NCBI RefSeq assembly: GCF_008831285.2
Contig: NC_045139.1
Location: 2,240,704 to 2,304,703 of the forward strand
DNA length: 64,000 nucleotides
From: Nymphaea colorata
Lineage: Eukaryota; Streptophyta; Magnoliopsida; Nymphaeales; Nymphaeaceae
Reading direction: 5' to 3'
In this document: one piece after another, positions 11,801 through 23,224 of the stretch
How positions within the stretch are numbered: position 1 is the stretch's first letter
Layout of the letters: each line of letters begins with the position of its first letter
Notes under the pieces: generated by a model
Told to the model about the DNA's origin: nothing
Database searches by the model: none
Seen by the model: the letters and a program-made list of their open reading frames with translations, nothing else
Position numbers and translations under genes: made by a program

Positions 11801-13464
11801 AAAAATTAAAATACTTGGATGCAGCAATTTTTGAGTCATTGGGAAGACTTCTTCATTTATCGCTTAGTGGTTGCAAGAACCTGGAAGTTTTGATAGCTGC
11901 CTCTATTCGACAAACAGATTTTGCTCGCCTCTCATCCTTAAAGTATCTTGATTTGAAAGACTGTGAAGGGCGTGAGTACCTTCCTCAGCTTCCCTCTTCT
12001 CTACACTCGCTTGATGCTTCTGGATGCACCAATTTGAGAAAAATATCAGATATTTCAAACTTGAAAACTTTGTACAAGTTGTGTTTGGGTGGTTGTAAGT
12101 TGCTTGAAGATGTGCCTGGCCTCGAAAATATTTCAAGCAACTTGGAAGAGCTGGAACTGCCTGGCCCTTGTGATTTCACAGGGTGTTGCCACTTTAATCA
12201 TGATTTCAAAAACAAAGTGTTCAAGGTATGTACAGAATATATGTTATCTTGTTGTTCATTATATTGGAAAATTGCACCATAGTTATTACTTATAATGATA
12301 CTACCTGTGGCAGAGCTAGAAATTAAAACTAGAAAGGGCAGAAACATAGAGTTATAAACATGACATACAGTGCCTTAAATGAAATGCTTCTTGTGGCAAA
12401 AGCATAGGTACTTAGAAATATACGTACAACATTTAATAATTTATGAATTAAGTTTACTTTTTCATGAAACTAAAATAAGTGGTGTATAACAAGTTATCTA
12501 TTTCTTTTCGTACATTGTGTGTATAATCTAGGAACAGAAGTTTTATATTATATACATATATATATATAGTGACTATGTCATGCAACAATATATTTTTCTA
12601 TAACATTATATACATCGAGGAAGGACCAAGAAATTACAGTATTTGACTAAGATATATTTAGATTTTATCAGTTCCCTTCATGAGCTAGACGATGAACCAC
12701 CACCACCAATGTATGGAAAGACCCAATAATCTTAATTTACTTTTCCTTAAACATATATAGTTATCAATTGTTTTAAATGTATATATAGAAAACTGATAGA
12801 TAGTTATTTGAAAACAAATTGACCAACTTATAAACAAGAAAGGAACTAAACTTCACACATAAGGAAGCAGTCAACAGGATCAATCAAGAATAATGGAGAT
12901 CACAAATTTTTAAATTCTAAGCTGGCGAGGTTAGGGTGCAAAGTACGAATCATAGCACTTTAATCCCCTCTAACAAGTGAATCTTTTATTGTTGTCGTGA
13001 TTTGTTGTTATCGAAGGACTCCAAGAATATGTGTAGATTAAGTACTCTATTGATGACGAACTTCTTTGTCTCAGGAGATAACTTTTGAAAACTTGGAAAG
13101 GTTGAAGATATCAGGGTCTTTAGTGCCAGGGTCAGCAAAAGGACAACAGCAGCTGCAATTTATACTCCCGAGGTTGCCATTTAGTTGGTTGAGAGGAGCA
13201 CGGCTGAAGTTGGGCCTGGACAAGGTCCTCTCCCCCATCTGCTTAGCAATAATTGCCGATGACGTTACTGTGTTTGAGAAAATTGCGGAAGTCGACGGTG
13301 ATAAAGTCGAATTGAATTTGGGGGCAGAGAGCATTGTGAAGACAGGGGAGGGAGCACATTGCTATACAATGCAGGTGACAATGGATGTGTCCCAACTGCA
13401 AAATGTATTTGTACTTCTTACAATTCGGAGTTCGACTAGTTTAACATTTCAAGCATACATTTAA
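6442..13464 (+). CDS. TNL-2: membrane-anchored TIR-NBS-LRR immune receptor, five exons, intact
   Basis: Exons 6442-7100, 7636-8770, 9695-10000, 10093-12225, 13075-13464, all GT-AG, giving about 1540 aa. The ATG at 6442 aligns with the TNL-4 start; an in-frame ATG at 6436 is possible. Residues 3-19 form a hydrophobic anchor followed by an acidic/Pro-Ser linker. TIR is about 76-215 with FLSFRGEDTR and SKWCLKE (presumed NADase Glu). NB-ARC is about 221-598 with P-loop GMGGLGKTT (278-286), kinase-2 RVLLILDDVD, GSVIIITTR, GGLPLTLEV, FLDISCFFIG and MHD near 559. LRRs fill exons 3-4: first repeats of the type LPDSICQLxxLxxLDLxxC, then 23-24-residue ALPxSIGxLKxxxxLxLxCxNL repeats. Exon 5 is the shared C-terminal domain. 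The last residues after VFVLL come from a transposon-like sequence. Expected role: intracellular pathogen sensing leading to TIR NADase signalling. Confidence 0.9.
7101..7132 (+). repeat. (CT)n tract directly at the intron 1 donor of TNL-2
   Basis: The donor GT at 7101 runs straight into about 30 bases of CT repeat. A longer CT tract (about 8782-8838) sits just after the intron 2 donor. Equivalent tracts follow the donors of TNL-3 (24903-24930, 26700-26731). Confidence 0.8.
8771..9694 (+). other. TNL-2 intron 2 (about 0.9 kb)
   Basis: This intron separates the NB-ARC and LRR-entry exons. It contains the CT microsatellite, an AT-rich segment with repeated AATCCAAATC-type motifs (about 8880-9080) and the block GGGACAAGCAACGAGAG near 9500. 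All are shared with intron 2 of TNL-3. No reading frame of note is inside. Confidence 0.7.
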
Positions 13465-13561
13465 ATTCATGCTCAACTTGTTTATAAACGAGTCAAATTC
13501 GAACCTAGCTTTGACAAGCTAAGTCCAGGTTGAGCTGGCTTGAGTTGTTGTGCGGCCCTAT
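13420..13561. mobile_element. Fragment of an hAT-like nonautonomous element at the TNL-2 3' end
   Basis: After the codons for VFVLL, TNL-2 stops matching its paralogues. It enters sequence with CTTGTTTATAAACGAGTC and ends GTTGTGCGGCCCTA. This resembles the GAGTCGAA/ACTCGTTTATAAAC-rich interior of the element at 59987-60621, and the reverse complement of its end (TAGGGCCGCAC) looks like an hAT-type terminus. The left terminus is not visible. The insertion supplies the TAA at 13462-13464. Confidence 0.5.
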
Positions 13562-13564
13562 TGA

Positions 13565-14030
13565 ATATGAACTTCTTGATTTTTTTACCATAATAAAGGC
13601 TATTTTAATTTTGCTGTCTATACGTTTAGCTAATTTGAATTCATTTCATTTGCATGCCTTATTCAAGGTAGCCAGTTATAATTTGATGTACCATTTGAGA
13701 GTAGTACTGTGAAAATTAATTTGAATGGATTCACTTATAGTCAAAATATTATTTGCATATGATGTCAATATCTTTTGCATATGTGTCATGCAAGTGGCAG
13801 ATTGAGAAAATGCAAGCTGATATAAAACTCAGAATTTCAGTAACAAATAGAAAAAAAGAACACTGTAATATTATAATCGAAAGTCGTATCCCAAATAGAA
13901 ACTTCTATCTTTTTCACACAAAAAAAAGTAACATTTTCATTAGTTGTTAAGGGTCTCATCGACGGATAAAAACACTATTTTAAATGGAGCACCTCAATTG
14001 ATCATTAGATTCAAATTGGATAGTTATAAT
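13565..14030. other. AT-rich spacer, nothing recognised
   Basis: Short frames (13530-13712, 13753-13950) have no recognisable motif and AT-driven composition. I see no gene here. Confidence 0.5.
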
Positions 14031-14230
14031 CCTAAAGAAACATCATCATGGATTAACTTGAAGGGATGAGGCAAACGTAAAGGTTGACTTGGAGAAGAAA
14101 ATAATTCTAGATATTTCATGTTTTTCTTGATAGTCGTGTTCAATACATGAAGAAAATGTTAGAGAATGGAGGCAAGGGCATGATTTTCATATTGACTATT
14201 GGACAATTAATTTGCAGAATCCCACTTCTG
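14031..14230 (+). pseudogene. Scrambled NB-ARC exon relic
   Basis: 13985-14050 resembles the end of TNL intron 1. It is followed by GGGATGAGGCAAACGTAAAGG (start of the NB-ARC exon; acceptor AG changed), then directly by a segment reading LEKKIILDISCF (RNBS-D, normally about 240 residues later) ending in a stop, then ATGAAGAAAATGTTAGAGAATGG (KKMLENGG, normally near the exon start). The NB-ARC pieces are thus out of order. The 5.1-kb relic shares the last piece and the sequence after it. Confidence 0.65.
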
Positions 14231-16190
14231 TTGAGAAAATCTTTGGCTTCTTTTTTTTAGGGCCAAACAAACTAGCGGTCTGTCATTATTTCTTTTTTTT
14301 TTCGGACATAGCAGATGGGTATTGATTTTCTAATTTGCTACCAATTTGTCGTTATATATATATATATATATATACAACGGAGGTATAGTTTAATTTTCAA
14401 GAAAAGAATGAAAAGTATCATATATCTTGTTAAAAATAGATTTTGCTACGAAGACTGACGCGACAAGAAAAATATCACGAAGCCCTTTCCATAACAAGAA
14501 TATAGATTTACATACGTGGAATTTTTTTCATGTTAGTTTGAAAACGTTCATGAAGTTCTTTCCATTTACCCAGCTATTTATTAGTCATAGTTTTACTATT
14601 TAGTCAGGCTGACTTATTAACCAAATGAGGGTCGATACTTAGTCAGGCTGACTTATTAACCAAATGAGGGTCGATACTGAGCACTACGGTTAAATTGGCC
14701 TAGTTAATGAAGTTTCCAATTAGTGGTACTGCGACAAAGTAAGTGTATTAGCAAAATGTCAACTATTTTGCTATTGTGAAAAAGTAGAGTTTCTTCTTAA
14801 GATTTTCCCTTTACTATGCACACATCTTCCAAAGAAAAAAAGTACTTGAACAAAAATGAACTTCCCAATCCAGTAAAGATACTTGCGATTTTGCAGTAAG
14901 ATAATAGTTGCCAACCGTTCCGAATTTAATAAAACGCAAAGTAACCTGCCAGCATAATTGAAATTTCGATAAAGTAAACACAAACTTTCATAAACGAATT
15001 TAAAATTGATGATTGTGCGAAAAATATGCCTAGGTTTGTATATTATCAAATGAGCATCTAAGTTGTGCCCGTTAATAAAAAGGTAAGAACTTCTGACAAT
15101 TTAAATTTGAAATGCTATCGTCGGCTTACCTTAGGTTGATAAGATAAAAGATCTGAAGTACCAAATATAAAATATAGATGTCGCCTGTCGGCCGTTTATT
15201 TAAGTAGGGCCATGCTTGATCTGCCTTTGAATTTTACCATGAGAATCGATAAGCATGATCAGTTTTTTTACTCTAACTATGTTTATAAGCTTACCACAGT
15301 TATTCGATGCCACTTGAAAAGTTTTCAGTGGTATTTTTTCTTTCTGCCGTCCTTCTAAACTAATCATGCGATTGCTTTTCACAAGCATTTTCAATGAAAT
15401 CACCATGAAATTACTCACAACTGTCTCTCATGATCATATTTTTGTTAGATCAGCAAGACTTTTGCTTCTCAATAGCAGTTGATAATTTTAAGAGATTGGC
15501 GTTTTTCTTTTTTTGTTTATTTTACTTGCCTAAAGGCCCAAAAGGTTGGAGGAGAAAAAAATTAATGAATGAGAAATAGGAAGTAGTTAACGATGTAATA
15601 CAAGGGGGGAAAAATGTCTCGTACTTCCATTACAAATCAAAATAATTAATTTACCAGGCACCAGTTAAAACACAGTTTATTTTAGAAGGAAAACAGTTTT
15701 AAGGGATAAACTTACCCCAAAAAAATAAATTGCAACCCTACCCATTGAAAACTAGGATGAATTTGTCCACTTGCGATCAATCCCAGAAGTGTACATCGAA
15801 AGGAGAGAGCAACAATGAAAAGAGGAGATGTAAAACAGATAGCGGGACATTGAAAAAAAAAAAAAAAAAGTTCCGGTGGTTTGATCTCCTATCGTATCCG
15901 GATCTTGGAGGGAGGATTAGATCCGTTAACAAATTTACCATCTTCTCCTTCGGAACACGTCACTCGTAAAAATTGCAGTTTAAATTGTGCTTTTCTTTTT
16001 TACTGCCACTTATATAATTTTATTGTAAAAATAATTGTCACATCAATTTTATCGACCCAGCTGAACACAGCGAACCCACGCTACTTTATTCGTGCTATCC
16101 TTTGAAACATTTAGAATGTATCTAGCAGGAGTAGTTGGTCAAGAAGAGGGTAAAAATGAGGGGACAAAGAAATGGCAATACACTAAGATG
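14231..16190. other. AT-rich spacer with a 39-bp tandem duplication
   Basis: No gene is recognised. 14601-14639 is repeated exactly at 14640-14678 (unit TAGTCAGGCTGACTTATTAA plus 19 bases). A (TA)n tract lies at about 14352-14374. The 14900-15060 part is shared with 5640-5800. The longer frames (for example 14771-15049 minus, 15730-15969 plus) have no domain signature. Confidence 0.5.
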
Positions 16191-17160
16191 ACAATATCCT
16201 GAATCGATTAGTCCCAACCTAATAAACCAAACTAAGACCTGTTTAAAGCAAAGATGTTAGGATAAATATTAGAAAGTAAGAACCTTGGCTGATAAGCTGC
16301 ATTAGGCCGGCCGTAGGATCAAATCTCATTGTGGCCTCTTGCAGGATTTTGACTTATGAAGCTCGCCAGGGGCAAAGCCACAAAATATAAAATTCAAGCT
16401 AAGGGATACTAGTTATCAAATTTTAAATTTGAAAGAGCAGCCGTGTATAAATGAAGAAAATTTATCTGAAATATCAGTATGAAGATAGGATTTTTTTTTT
16501 TAAGTCTGTAGGCTCAATTGAGGAGCTCTACCCTTTTGCCCTGTTCTCGTTGATTGGGTTGCCCTGTTCCTATCTTCCTCTGTTTTGTTTATCAAGACAA
16601 CATTGTCTTTTGATGTTTGCTCCCCAACTACTGCATTTCTGTAGAGGTCTGCCTATTGATCCTCATTGATGCTGCTCGGAATTTGACACAGGTTTGAAGG
16701 AAAAGCCAGAGAAAGAACTTGGACTCGAGTTTGAAGATGAAGAATAAGTTATTTGAAATTTGATTCATTTGTTGTTCCATAAAACTTAAAACAACTTTTA
16801 AATCAAACACCTTCAATCTGCATCATCATCATAAATTGTTGATGTTCCTCAGCAAACTGCATCTTCATAAAAAAAGTTGTTCATGGAACGTCTCGTTGTT
16901 GTAAATATCGGCTTGGGAAATGTCGCTTTTCTAAATGGCATGGGAAAGCAGGCCTTGTGTAGTTGGCCGATTCAGGTCTCCCCGATATTCATTTGGCTAC
17001 TCCTCTCGATCTCCAATTGGTGCTCTCCTAGTTAGGTGAGATGGAAGAGCACTTCAGACCTTTCCCTCTGTTTTCTTGTACGCGGGTCTTTGTTAGGAGA
17101 CGCGTAGAGGCTCCTCATCTACAAATGGATCGATGAGAAGGCAATACAAGGCAATGCTTT
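16190..17160. repeat. Second copy of the 3.4-4.7 kb dispersed repeat
   Basis: Matches 3480-3900 and 4495-4670 (shared GCTGATAAGCTGC, GAGGAGCTCTACCCTTTTGCC and CTACAAATGGA.GA.AAGGCAATAC). This copy lacks the antisense TIR relic of the first copy. No coding frame is conserved between the two. Confidence 0.6.
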
Positions 17161-18049
17161 ATCTGATACTCCTTAGTTTCTAACGTGGTCCTTGTTTTTC
17201 TATTATATTACACAAAACAGTTATCATCCTCGAAATTATAGACGTGCCATTAGAAGATGAGTTTTCGCCTACGTTCTACAGCTGCAATCCTTATTGTCCA
17301 ATCTCTTATTTTTGTGTTCTTCCTCATAAGGCTATCTATGCCATTAAGATATATATAAGGCTAGAACAAGCTCGTGCTTTATTGCCTATACATATAAGAA
17401 AAACGCGTCCAAGTCGCATAGTTTACATTTTTTGCAAAAGTTAGTGATTTAGATGTGTCTTTATGTCTAAAATCAACATAGAAGTCATGTACCTTTTAGT
17501 TACCTTTATAAAATCTAAGTTACGCTCTTAAAAACAACCTTTTATATAAATTCTCTAATGTCTTGGTTGTGAAGACTATTTTCATGAATATGAACAAACA
17601 AACAAAAAAATGTCCAACACGAATTTGACTGGTCTAGCCAATTTAAAACATGGTCCTCAAGTTCCTTGGTTAATCGAAGGATCTGTAGGTTTCAAAAGAA
17701 AGACAGCAGAACCAAAATAATTCATTGTAAGTATAAAAGAAGGATGGGCGGGTCATGTTGCCATTTACAAGTACGAAAGAAGGCCCGGTTGTTTGAGAAA
17801 TATTTGTTATTAGCCCAATCACCAAGACCTAGTTTTTTGAAGCTCTTTGCCTATAATTTTAATTAAATAGATAGAAGATTGGGTGTCTTTTTTGTATTTT
17901 GTTTTTTTTATATATATATTTAAAAGTAGGCACTAAGAACTTGTTTCCGACTCTACTCTATTGGGTTCGTGGTACAAATTCCGAAGTTACTTTAGAATTA
18001 GGTTCTCTCTCTTGCCCAGGTAGTGATGAAAGAGATATTTTTCACATCC
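17161..18049. other. Spacer, nothing recognised
   Basis: AT-rich DNA with only short frames (66 aa or less) that show no known motif. Confidence 0.5.
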
Positions 18050-18453
18050 CGAATTCTTTTCATTAGAAAGAGATAAAACCGACTACTAGTTGGAGAAGTC
18101 TCATGCATGAAAAAAATGAAACAATTTTATAAGTGGCCAACAAAAGTAGGGACCAGGCTCATAATTGTGGTTTTATAATTCTGGTAGCTGCATTTACATT
18201 GCTACCAAGAATTCTTTGCAATTATCTCTTTATGGAGGTTAATATTGTGGTCCAACATATTTATGTTGGGATGTGGGTACATGTTCCCCTCATGCCTCTT
18301 TTTGAAAAGTTAATTTGTGTATTGATTTTTCTAGAAGAAAAAATTTCCTGAAAACATAAACATCACTAACTAATACTGGATAGTCAAATCTAAGACAGTA
18401 AATGGAAATGGCATAATCTAGACAAAACTAGGCTGCTAAATACTGTCTTTTAA

Positions 18454-18979
18454 GGGGTCGTTGTTTGACAATAGGGACAGTAATAAACTGTTCCATCAAT
18501 TGGGGTTTACATAGGGATGTCAATGGACAGATCAAATATACTTTTAATCATATTCCACTTTTTTAGATCAGATATTCATGTTCAAATTCGGTTTCAAATA
18601 CAAATATCCTAATCCGAATTTGGAATCACATTTTGCCATTTTCAAAATGTAAGAGCATTAGATATAAGATATTTGTCTAAAAATAAATCTGATCTGAATC
18701 CGTATCCGAATCCGATCGCATATTTATGCATGTATGAGTCCGATCGGATGTTATCTCTTAAATCCAAATCTGATCCAACATTTTAATTGACTACTAGTTT
18801 TTTTTTTTTTTCATATTTGATTTTTTTTATCAGTTCACTCGGATATCCTATTCAAATCAGATATATTGACATCCATAGATTTACAAAATACTGTGGCACA
18901 GTATTCCATGAATCTACTTAAAAGATTGAGACACATTTATAAAACAATTAATTAATATTCCTCCTACCAAATGACCCCT
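18454..18979. mobile_element. MITE with GGGGTC..GACCCC ends, interrupted by a second MITE
   Basis: The left end AGGGGTCGTTGTTTGACAAT and the right end CCTACCAAATGACCCCT form imperfect terminal inverted repeats. Two uninterrupted relatives of 133-139 bp lie at 20111-20243 and 21697-21835. Here the element is split by the insertion at 18512-18877. The superfamily is uncertain because no clean target duplication is visible. Confidence 0.6.
18512..18877. mobile_element. hAT-type MITE (366 bp) with near-perfect 8-bp target duplication
   Basis: The ends are TAGGGATGTCAAT at 18512 and, read inward from 18877, TATGGATGTCAAT: 12 of 13 bases match. The flanks are GGTTTACA (18504-18511) and GATTTACA (18878-18885), an 8-bp duplication with one mismatch as expected for hAT elements. 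The interior is AT-rich with TCCGAATCCGATC-like motifs and no coding sequence. It is nested inside the 18454-18979 element. Confidence 0.75.
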
Positions 18980-20110
18980 ATAGATTTAAGGCATTGTTGA
19001 CATTCAAAAAATTATCAGTTCCTTTTTTGTCATTCTAGCTAGATAAGGTCATTGTTTTATAAACTTTTACATCAATAATGTAGGTACTCAACTACTTTTC
19101 TTCCTTGGTGCTTTTCATATAAAAAAAGCTCTAAATAGTCCAGGCTATGACCGTGACCAATTGCTAAATATAGTTGTTGAAGTCCATCTCCCTTTCCTAC
19201 CTTAAAGACGCCATCACCCAGTGGAGGAGCTACGTTATAGTTGGTATAGGCAATTGCCCACACCAGCCCACAAATGTTAGCATATTTACATACAAAAAGC
19301 ATCATTGATTTTTAGTTTTTTTTACATAAGACCCCTTCAGTCTGAAATTTAAGCTTAAAGTGCCCCTCAGCCAGAATTTTCTAGCTCCGACGCTGCCACC
19401 ATCCACACAATCGGTTAGAAACTTGGCCACATCTACAATTCTTTTCACTAGAAAAAGAAAAAACCGAACATTTTTTGAATAAGTCTCATAAGTAAACAAA
19501 ATGAAACTATTTTTCAAGTGCCCGGCAAAGGTAAATATCATGCTCATAATTAAGTTTCTAAGTAGGTGCATTTAGGTTGATATCAAAATTTCTTTGCAAT
19601 TTTTACTTTCTAAAGTTTAATATTGTGGGAAAACCTATTTAAGTCTGGGTCTGCGTCCCCCTTCATGCAATATTTTTTGAAAAATCAATATTTGAATGAT
19701 TATTTCAAAAGAAAAAAATTTTGTTGCTTCAAGGGTCATAGTGTAGCTGGTCGGGCTAGAGGCTTATATAAGGCATATCTCTAGTTTGATTCTCGTAGGC
19801 GCTACGCTTCTGTGTCTTAAGACGGTAGGAAGAGGCATCCAAGTTGAAGGGTGTCTCGTTCTATCACTGACACCGACGCAGCTTAGGACCCCGGAGGCAG
19901 GGGGAATGAGGGGGTCTTCGGGCTTCGCTTCAGGCAGTGGATTGACCCTCTTGCTCTTGCTCACCTGAAAAGAAAAAAAATTCATTAAAATATAAATTTC
20001 ACTAACTAGTATTGGATAGCCAAATCTCAGACATTACATGAGCTGGAAATGGTATAATCTACACAAGGCCAAGTTAGAGATGAAATTAGACACCTAATTA
20101 GTATCGTTAA

Positions 20111-20243
20111 GGGCTCATTTTACAATAGGAACAGGGATAAACTGTTCCATGAGCTGGGGTCTATAAAACACTGTAACTTGCCTAAGAGATTGAGGCATGT
20201 TCATGAAACACTTTATCATACTTTCTATTACCAAATGACCCCT
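20111..20243. mobile_element. MITE, 133 bp, GGGCTC/GGGGTC ends
   Basis: The inverted ends GGGCTCATTTTACAATAG and, from the right, GGGGTCATTTGGTAATAG match at about 14 of 18 positions. It belongs to the family of the elements at 18454-18979 and 21697-21835 and is noncoding. Confidence 0.6.
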
Positions 20244-20620
20244 GAAGAATTAGGGTGACGTTCATGATGAAAAAAGATTATGAATTGATCAATTTTTGTC
20301 ATTCTGGGAAGAAGAATATCAATGTATTGTCAGTTTTTAGATCTATAATGTAGGTTGAACTATTTCTGTTCCTTGGTGCTCTTCAAATAAAAATACCCTG
20401 TAAATTGTCTAGACCATGACAGTCACCAATTGCTAGATATAGTTGTTGATGTTCATCTTCATCTTCAACCTCAAGGTATGGCATCCTCATGATTGATTAG
20501 AAACTTGGCCACGTCCACAATTATTTTCACTGGGAAAAAGAAAAACAGACTACTAGTTGGATAAGTTTCATAAGTAAACAAAATGAAACTATTTTATAAG
20601 TGCGCCGCAAAAGGAGGGAC

Positions 20621-20808
20621 AAGGCTCATAATTAAGGTTCTGAAGTGTAGGTATGTGCATTTAAATTGCTATCAAAAAGCAGGGATAAGGCTCATAATTA
20701 AGGCTCTCAAGTGTAGGTATGTGCATTTAAATTGCTATCAAAAAGCAGGGATCAGGCTCATAATTAAGGTTCAGAAGTGTAGGTAGGTGCATTTAAATTG
20801 CTATCAAA
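20621..20808 (+). repeat. 66-bp tandem repeat, just under three copies
   Basis: Units begin AGGCTCATAATTAAGG at about 20622, 20688 and 20754, a constant 66-bp period, and contain GTGTAGGTATGTGCATTTAA. The period is divisible by three, so a short frame (20583-20786) repeats LIIKVLKCRYVHLNCYQKAG. The other array units around it carry one unexpanded copy and no such frame, so I treat it as noncoding. Confidence 0.75.
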
Positions 20809-21696
20809 TTTTCTTGAGGGTTCTCGCTTTCTAGAGGTTAATGTAGTGGACCAACCTATTTAAGTGGTGAAATGGGTGCATGTCTCCTTTTGAAAAGTCA
20901 ATATTTGTATGATTTTTCTAGGAGGGCACTTGCTGTCCTTGAATTTTGATTTTAGATTTGAAATTTTAAAAGCAAAATTTCCTTTCAAATTGGATTTAGA
21001 AATTAAATTAAAATTCCAATTTTAGTTCTCTATTGTGTTTAATAGTCAGAAATTTTGATTTCAGAATTGAAAATGGCGTGTTTGTAATAAAGAGAAATGT
21101 GTTAAACCCATCATTACATTTACCAAAAAGAGAAATAAAAACACTGTAACACAATGTTTTATGAATCTATGTAAAAGATTGAGACAAATCCATAAAACAA
21201 TTAATTAATGTTCCTACTACCAAACGACTTGATGTTGAAAAAAGATTATCGGTTCATATTTAGCGATTCTAGCCAGAAGAAAGTCACTGTCTTATCAACT
21301 TTTAGATCAATAATGTAGGTACTGAATTATTTTTCTTGCTTGGTTCTCTTCTGATAAAAAAAGGCTCTAAATAATCCAGGCTATGATAGTGATCAATTGC
21401 TAAATATAGTTGTTGATGTCTTATCAAGATTTCTTTGCAATTGTCACTTTCCAGAGTTTAATATTGTGGGACAACCTATTTCAGTCGGGAAATGGGTATG
21501 TGTCCCCCTCCATGCAATATCCTTTTGAAAAATAAATATCTGTATGACTTTTCAAAAGAAAAAAATTTTGTTAAAATATAAATTTCACTAACTTGTATTG
21601 GATAGCCAAATCTCAGACATTATATGAGCTGGAAATGGTATAATGTACACAAGGTTAAGTTAGAGATGAAAGTAGACAACTAAATAGTATTGTTAA

Positions 21697-21835
21697 GGGC
21701 TCATTTTACAATAGGAACAGTAATAAACTGTTAAATGAGCTGGGGGTTGTAGGACACTATAATTTAGTGTTTAGTAAATCTGCCGAAAAGATTGATGAAA
21801 TACTTTATTACAGCTCATATTACTAAATGACCCCT
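21697..21835. mobile_element. MITE, 139 bp, third copy of the GGGGTC family
   Basis: Starts GGGCTCATTTTACAATAGGA and ends ATTACTAAATGACCCCT. Its interior matches the 20111-20243 copy. Noncoding. Confidence 0.6.
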
Positions 21836-22270
21836 AAGGAATTAAGGTGACATACATGATAAAAAGATTATCAATTGATCATTTTTTGCTATTCTAGGTA
21901 GAAGACGGTCAATGTATTGTCAGTTTTTAGATCTACAGTGTCGGTATTGAACTATTTTTGTTCATTGCTGATCTTCAGATTAAAAAAGCCTGTAAATTGT
22001 CCAGACCATGACAGTGATGGATTGCTAAATATAGTTGGTGATGTTCATCTTCCTTTTCAACCTCAAGATACTGGCATCCTCATGATTGATTAGAAACTTG
22101 GCCATGTCCACAACTCATCACTGGGAAAAAGATAAAACCGACTACTAGTTGGATAAGTCTCATAAGTAGAAAATGAAACTATTTTTAAAGTGCCCGGCAA
22201 AGGCAGGGACCAGACTCATAATTACGTTTCTAAAGTGTAGGTTGGTGCATTTAAGTTGATATCAAAATTT

Positions 22271-23224
22271 CAAAATTAATGATATAGTGATATGCATTAA
22301 TGAGGGCCACTAATGGTCTGCCAACTGGCTGCTTGCAGTCAATACTGCAACAAATGGCCCGGCGGTAGACTGCAACAAATGGGCCGGCGGTACCCTACTT
22401 AGTCTGGACTCTTCATTTTCGCTCAATCCCTTATTTAATGTCATTAATTGAGGGACCTGCAAATGGGCTCACGGTTGACCAAGGGAACTTGGCTGTTGAT
22501 TGCAGCACCTTGACCGAACCCAGGCTAGGTCAAACAGGTCGAGTTCCATTCAAATGGCTCCAAGTGGATAGATTTGGCTTCTGTTACTGTTTGAGCCTAA
22601 TTGATTATATTTTTTACTATGCCGAGTAAGCTTAGAGTAGCTTCCCTCTCGATGCTTAAACTTGTGCTAACCTTGCTAGTGTGTGTGGTGGGATCTATGG
22701 TTGTGCGTAGCTGTATAATAGGTTCGTATCACCTTCATAATATTCTTTTTATCAAGATGTATTGGGTTTGTTCCCGTGAGATCTATGATATGCAACTTTG
22801 GTTTCTACTCTTCAAGTGACAAAGTCTCGGTAGACCGTGGTAAGTAAAGGTTAAGCGTCGAACAACATTATTGTTTACAAGTGGGCTCTGCCTCTACCCT
22901 TCCCTCAATTTCCCCGCTATAATTGTTGATGTCGTTCTCTGCCTCACCGCTATTCAAATTAATGTGTCCTAAATCTGTTTGGTTACTAATTTGCGGAAAG
23001 TATGATATTCAAAATTATATTCAGATTTAAATGGATGCCCAATTTTATAACTATGTTCTCGGTGTTTGTGGTTCAATTTTGTTATGTTTTGTATAGTGTA
23101 GCTATTTGTTCATATTTATTAATAAATATGGATGGGAGCCTGCCTCCCAGCAGTGTTGAATCGTAAGTCATTTATATTGTTAAAAAGAACCTAAAATTTG
23201 GACTGTTAAGAAAAAGTAACTTTT
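22271..23224. other. Spacer, nothing recognised
   Basis: This is less AT-rich than its surroundings, with a small direct repeat TGCAACAAATGG.CCGGCGGTA at about 22346 and 22371. Frames at 22438-22629 and 22601-22819 show no known domain. No gene is supported. Confidence 0.45.

Larger units (their letters stand above)
18050..22270. repeat. Diverged tandem array of a noncoding unit (four to five copies)
   Basis: The same ordered blocks recur. Block A (GAAA.GATAAAACCGACTACTAGTTGGA..AGTCTCAT, then a GGGACCAGGCTCATAATT-like stretch) is near 18065-18170, 19445-19545, 20525-20640 and 22125-22240. Block B (CACTAACTA.TATTGGATAG.CAAATCT) is near 18365, 20000 and 21585. Block C (AATAATGTAGGTACT.AA-CTA-TTTT, then TTGCTAAATATAGTTGTTGA) is near 19075-19175, 20345-20450, 21310-21415 and 21935-22035. 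Units are about 0.6-1.3 kb and differ by MITE insertions. No frame is conserved across units, so it is noncoding. Its origin is unknown. Confidence 0.65.

Noticed and set aside
20621-20808. Short regular repeats as a CRISPR-like array
   Set aside because: The units are head-to-tail without spacers in a plant nuclear context; it is a minisatellite.
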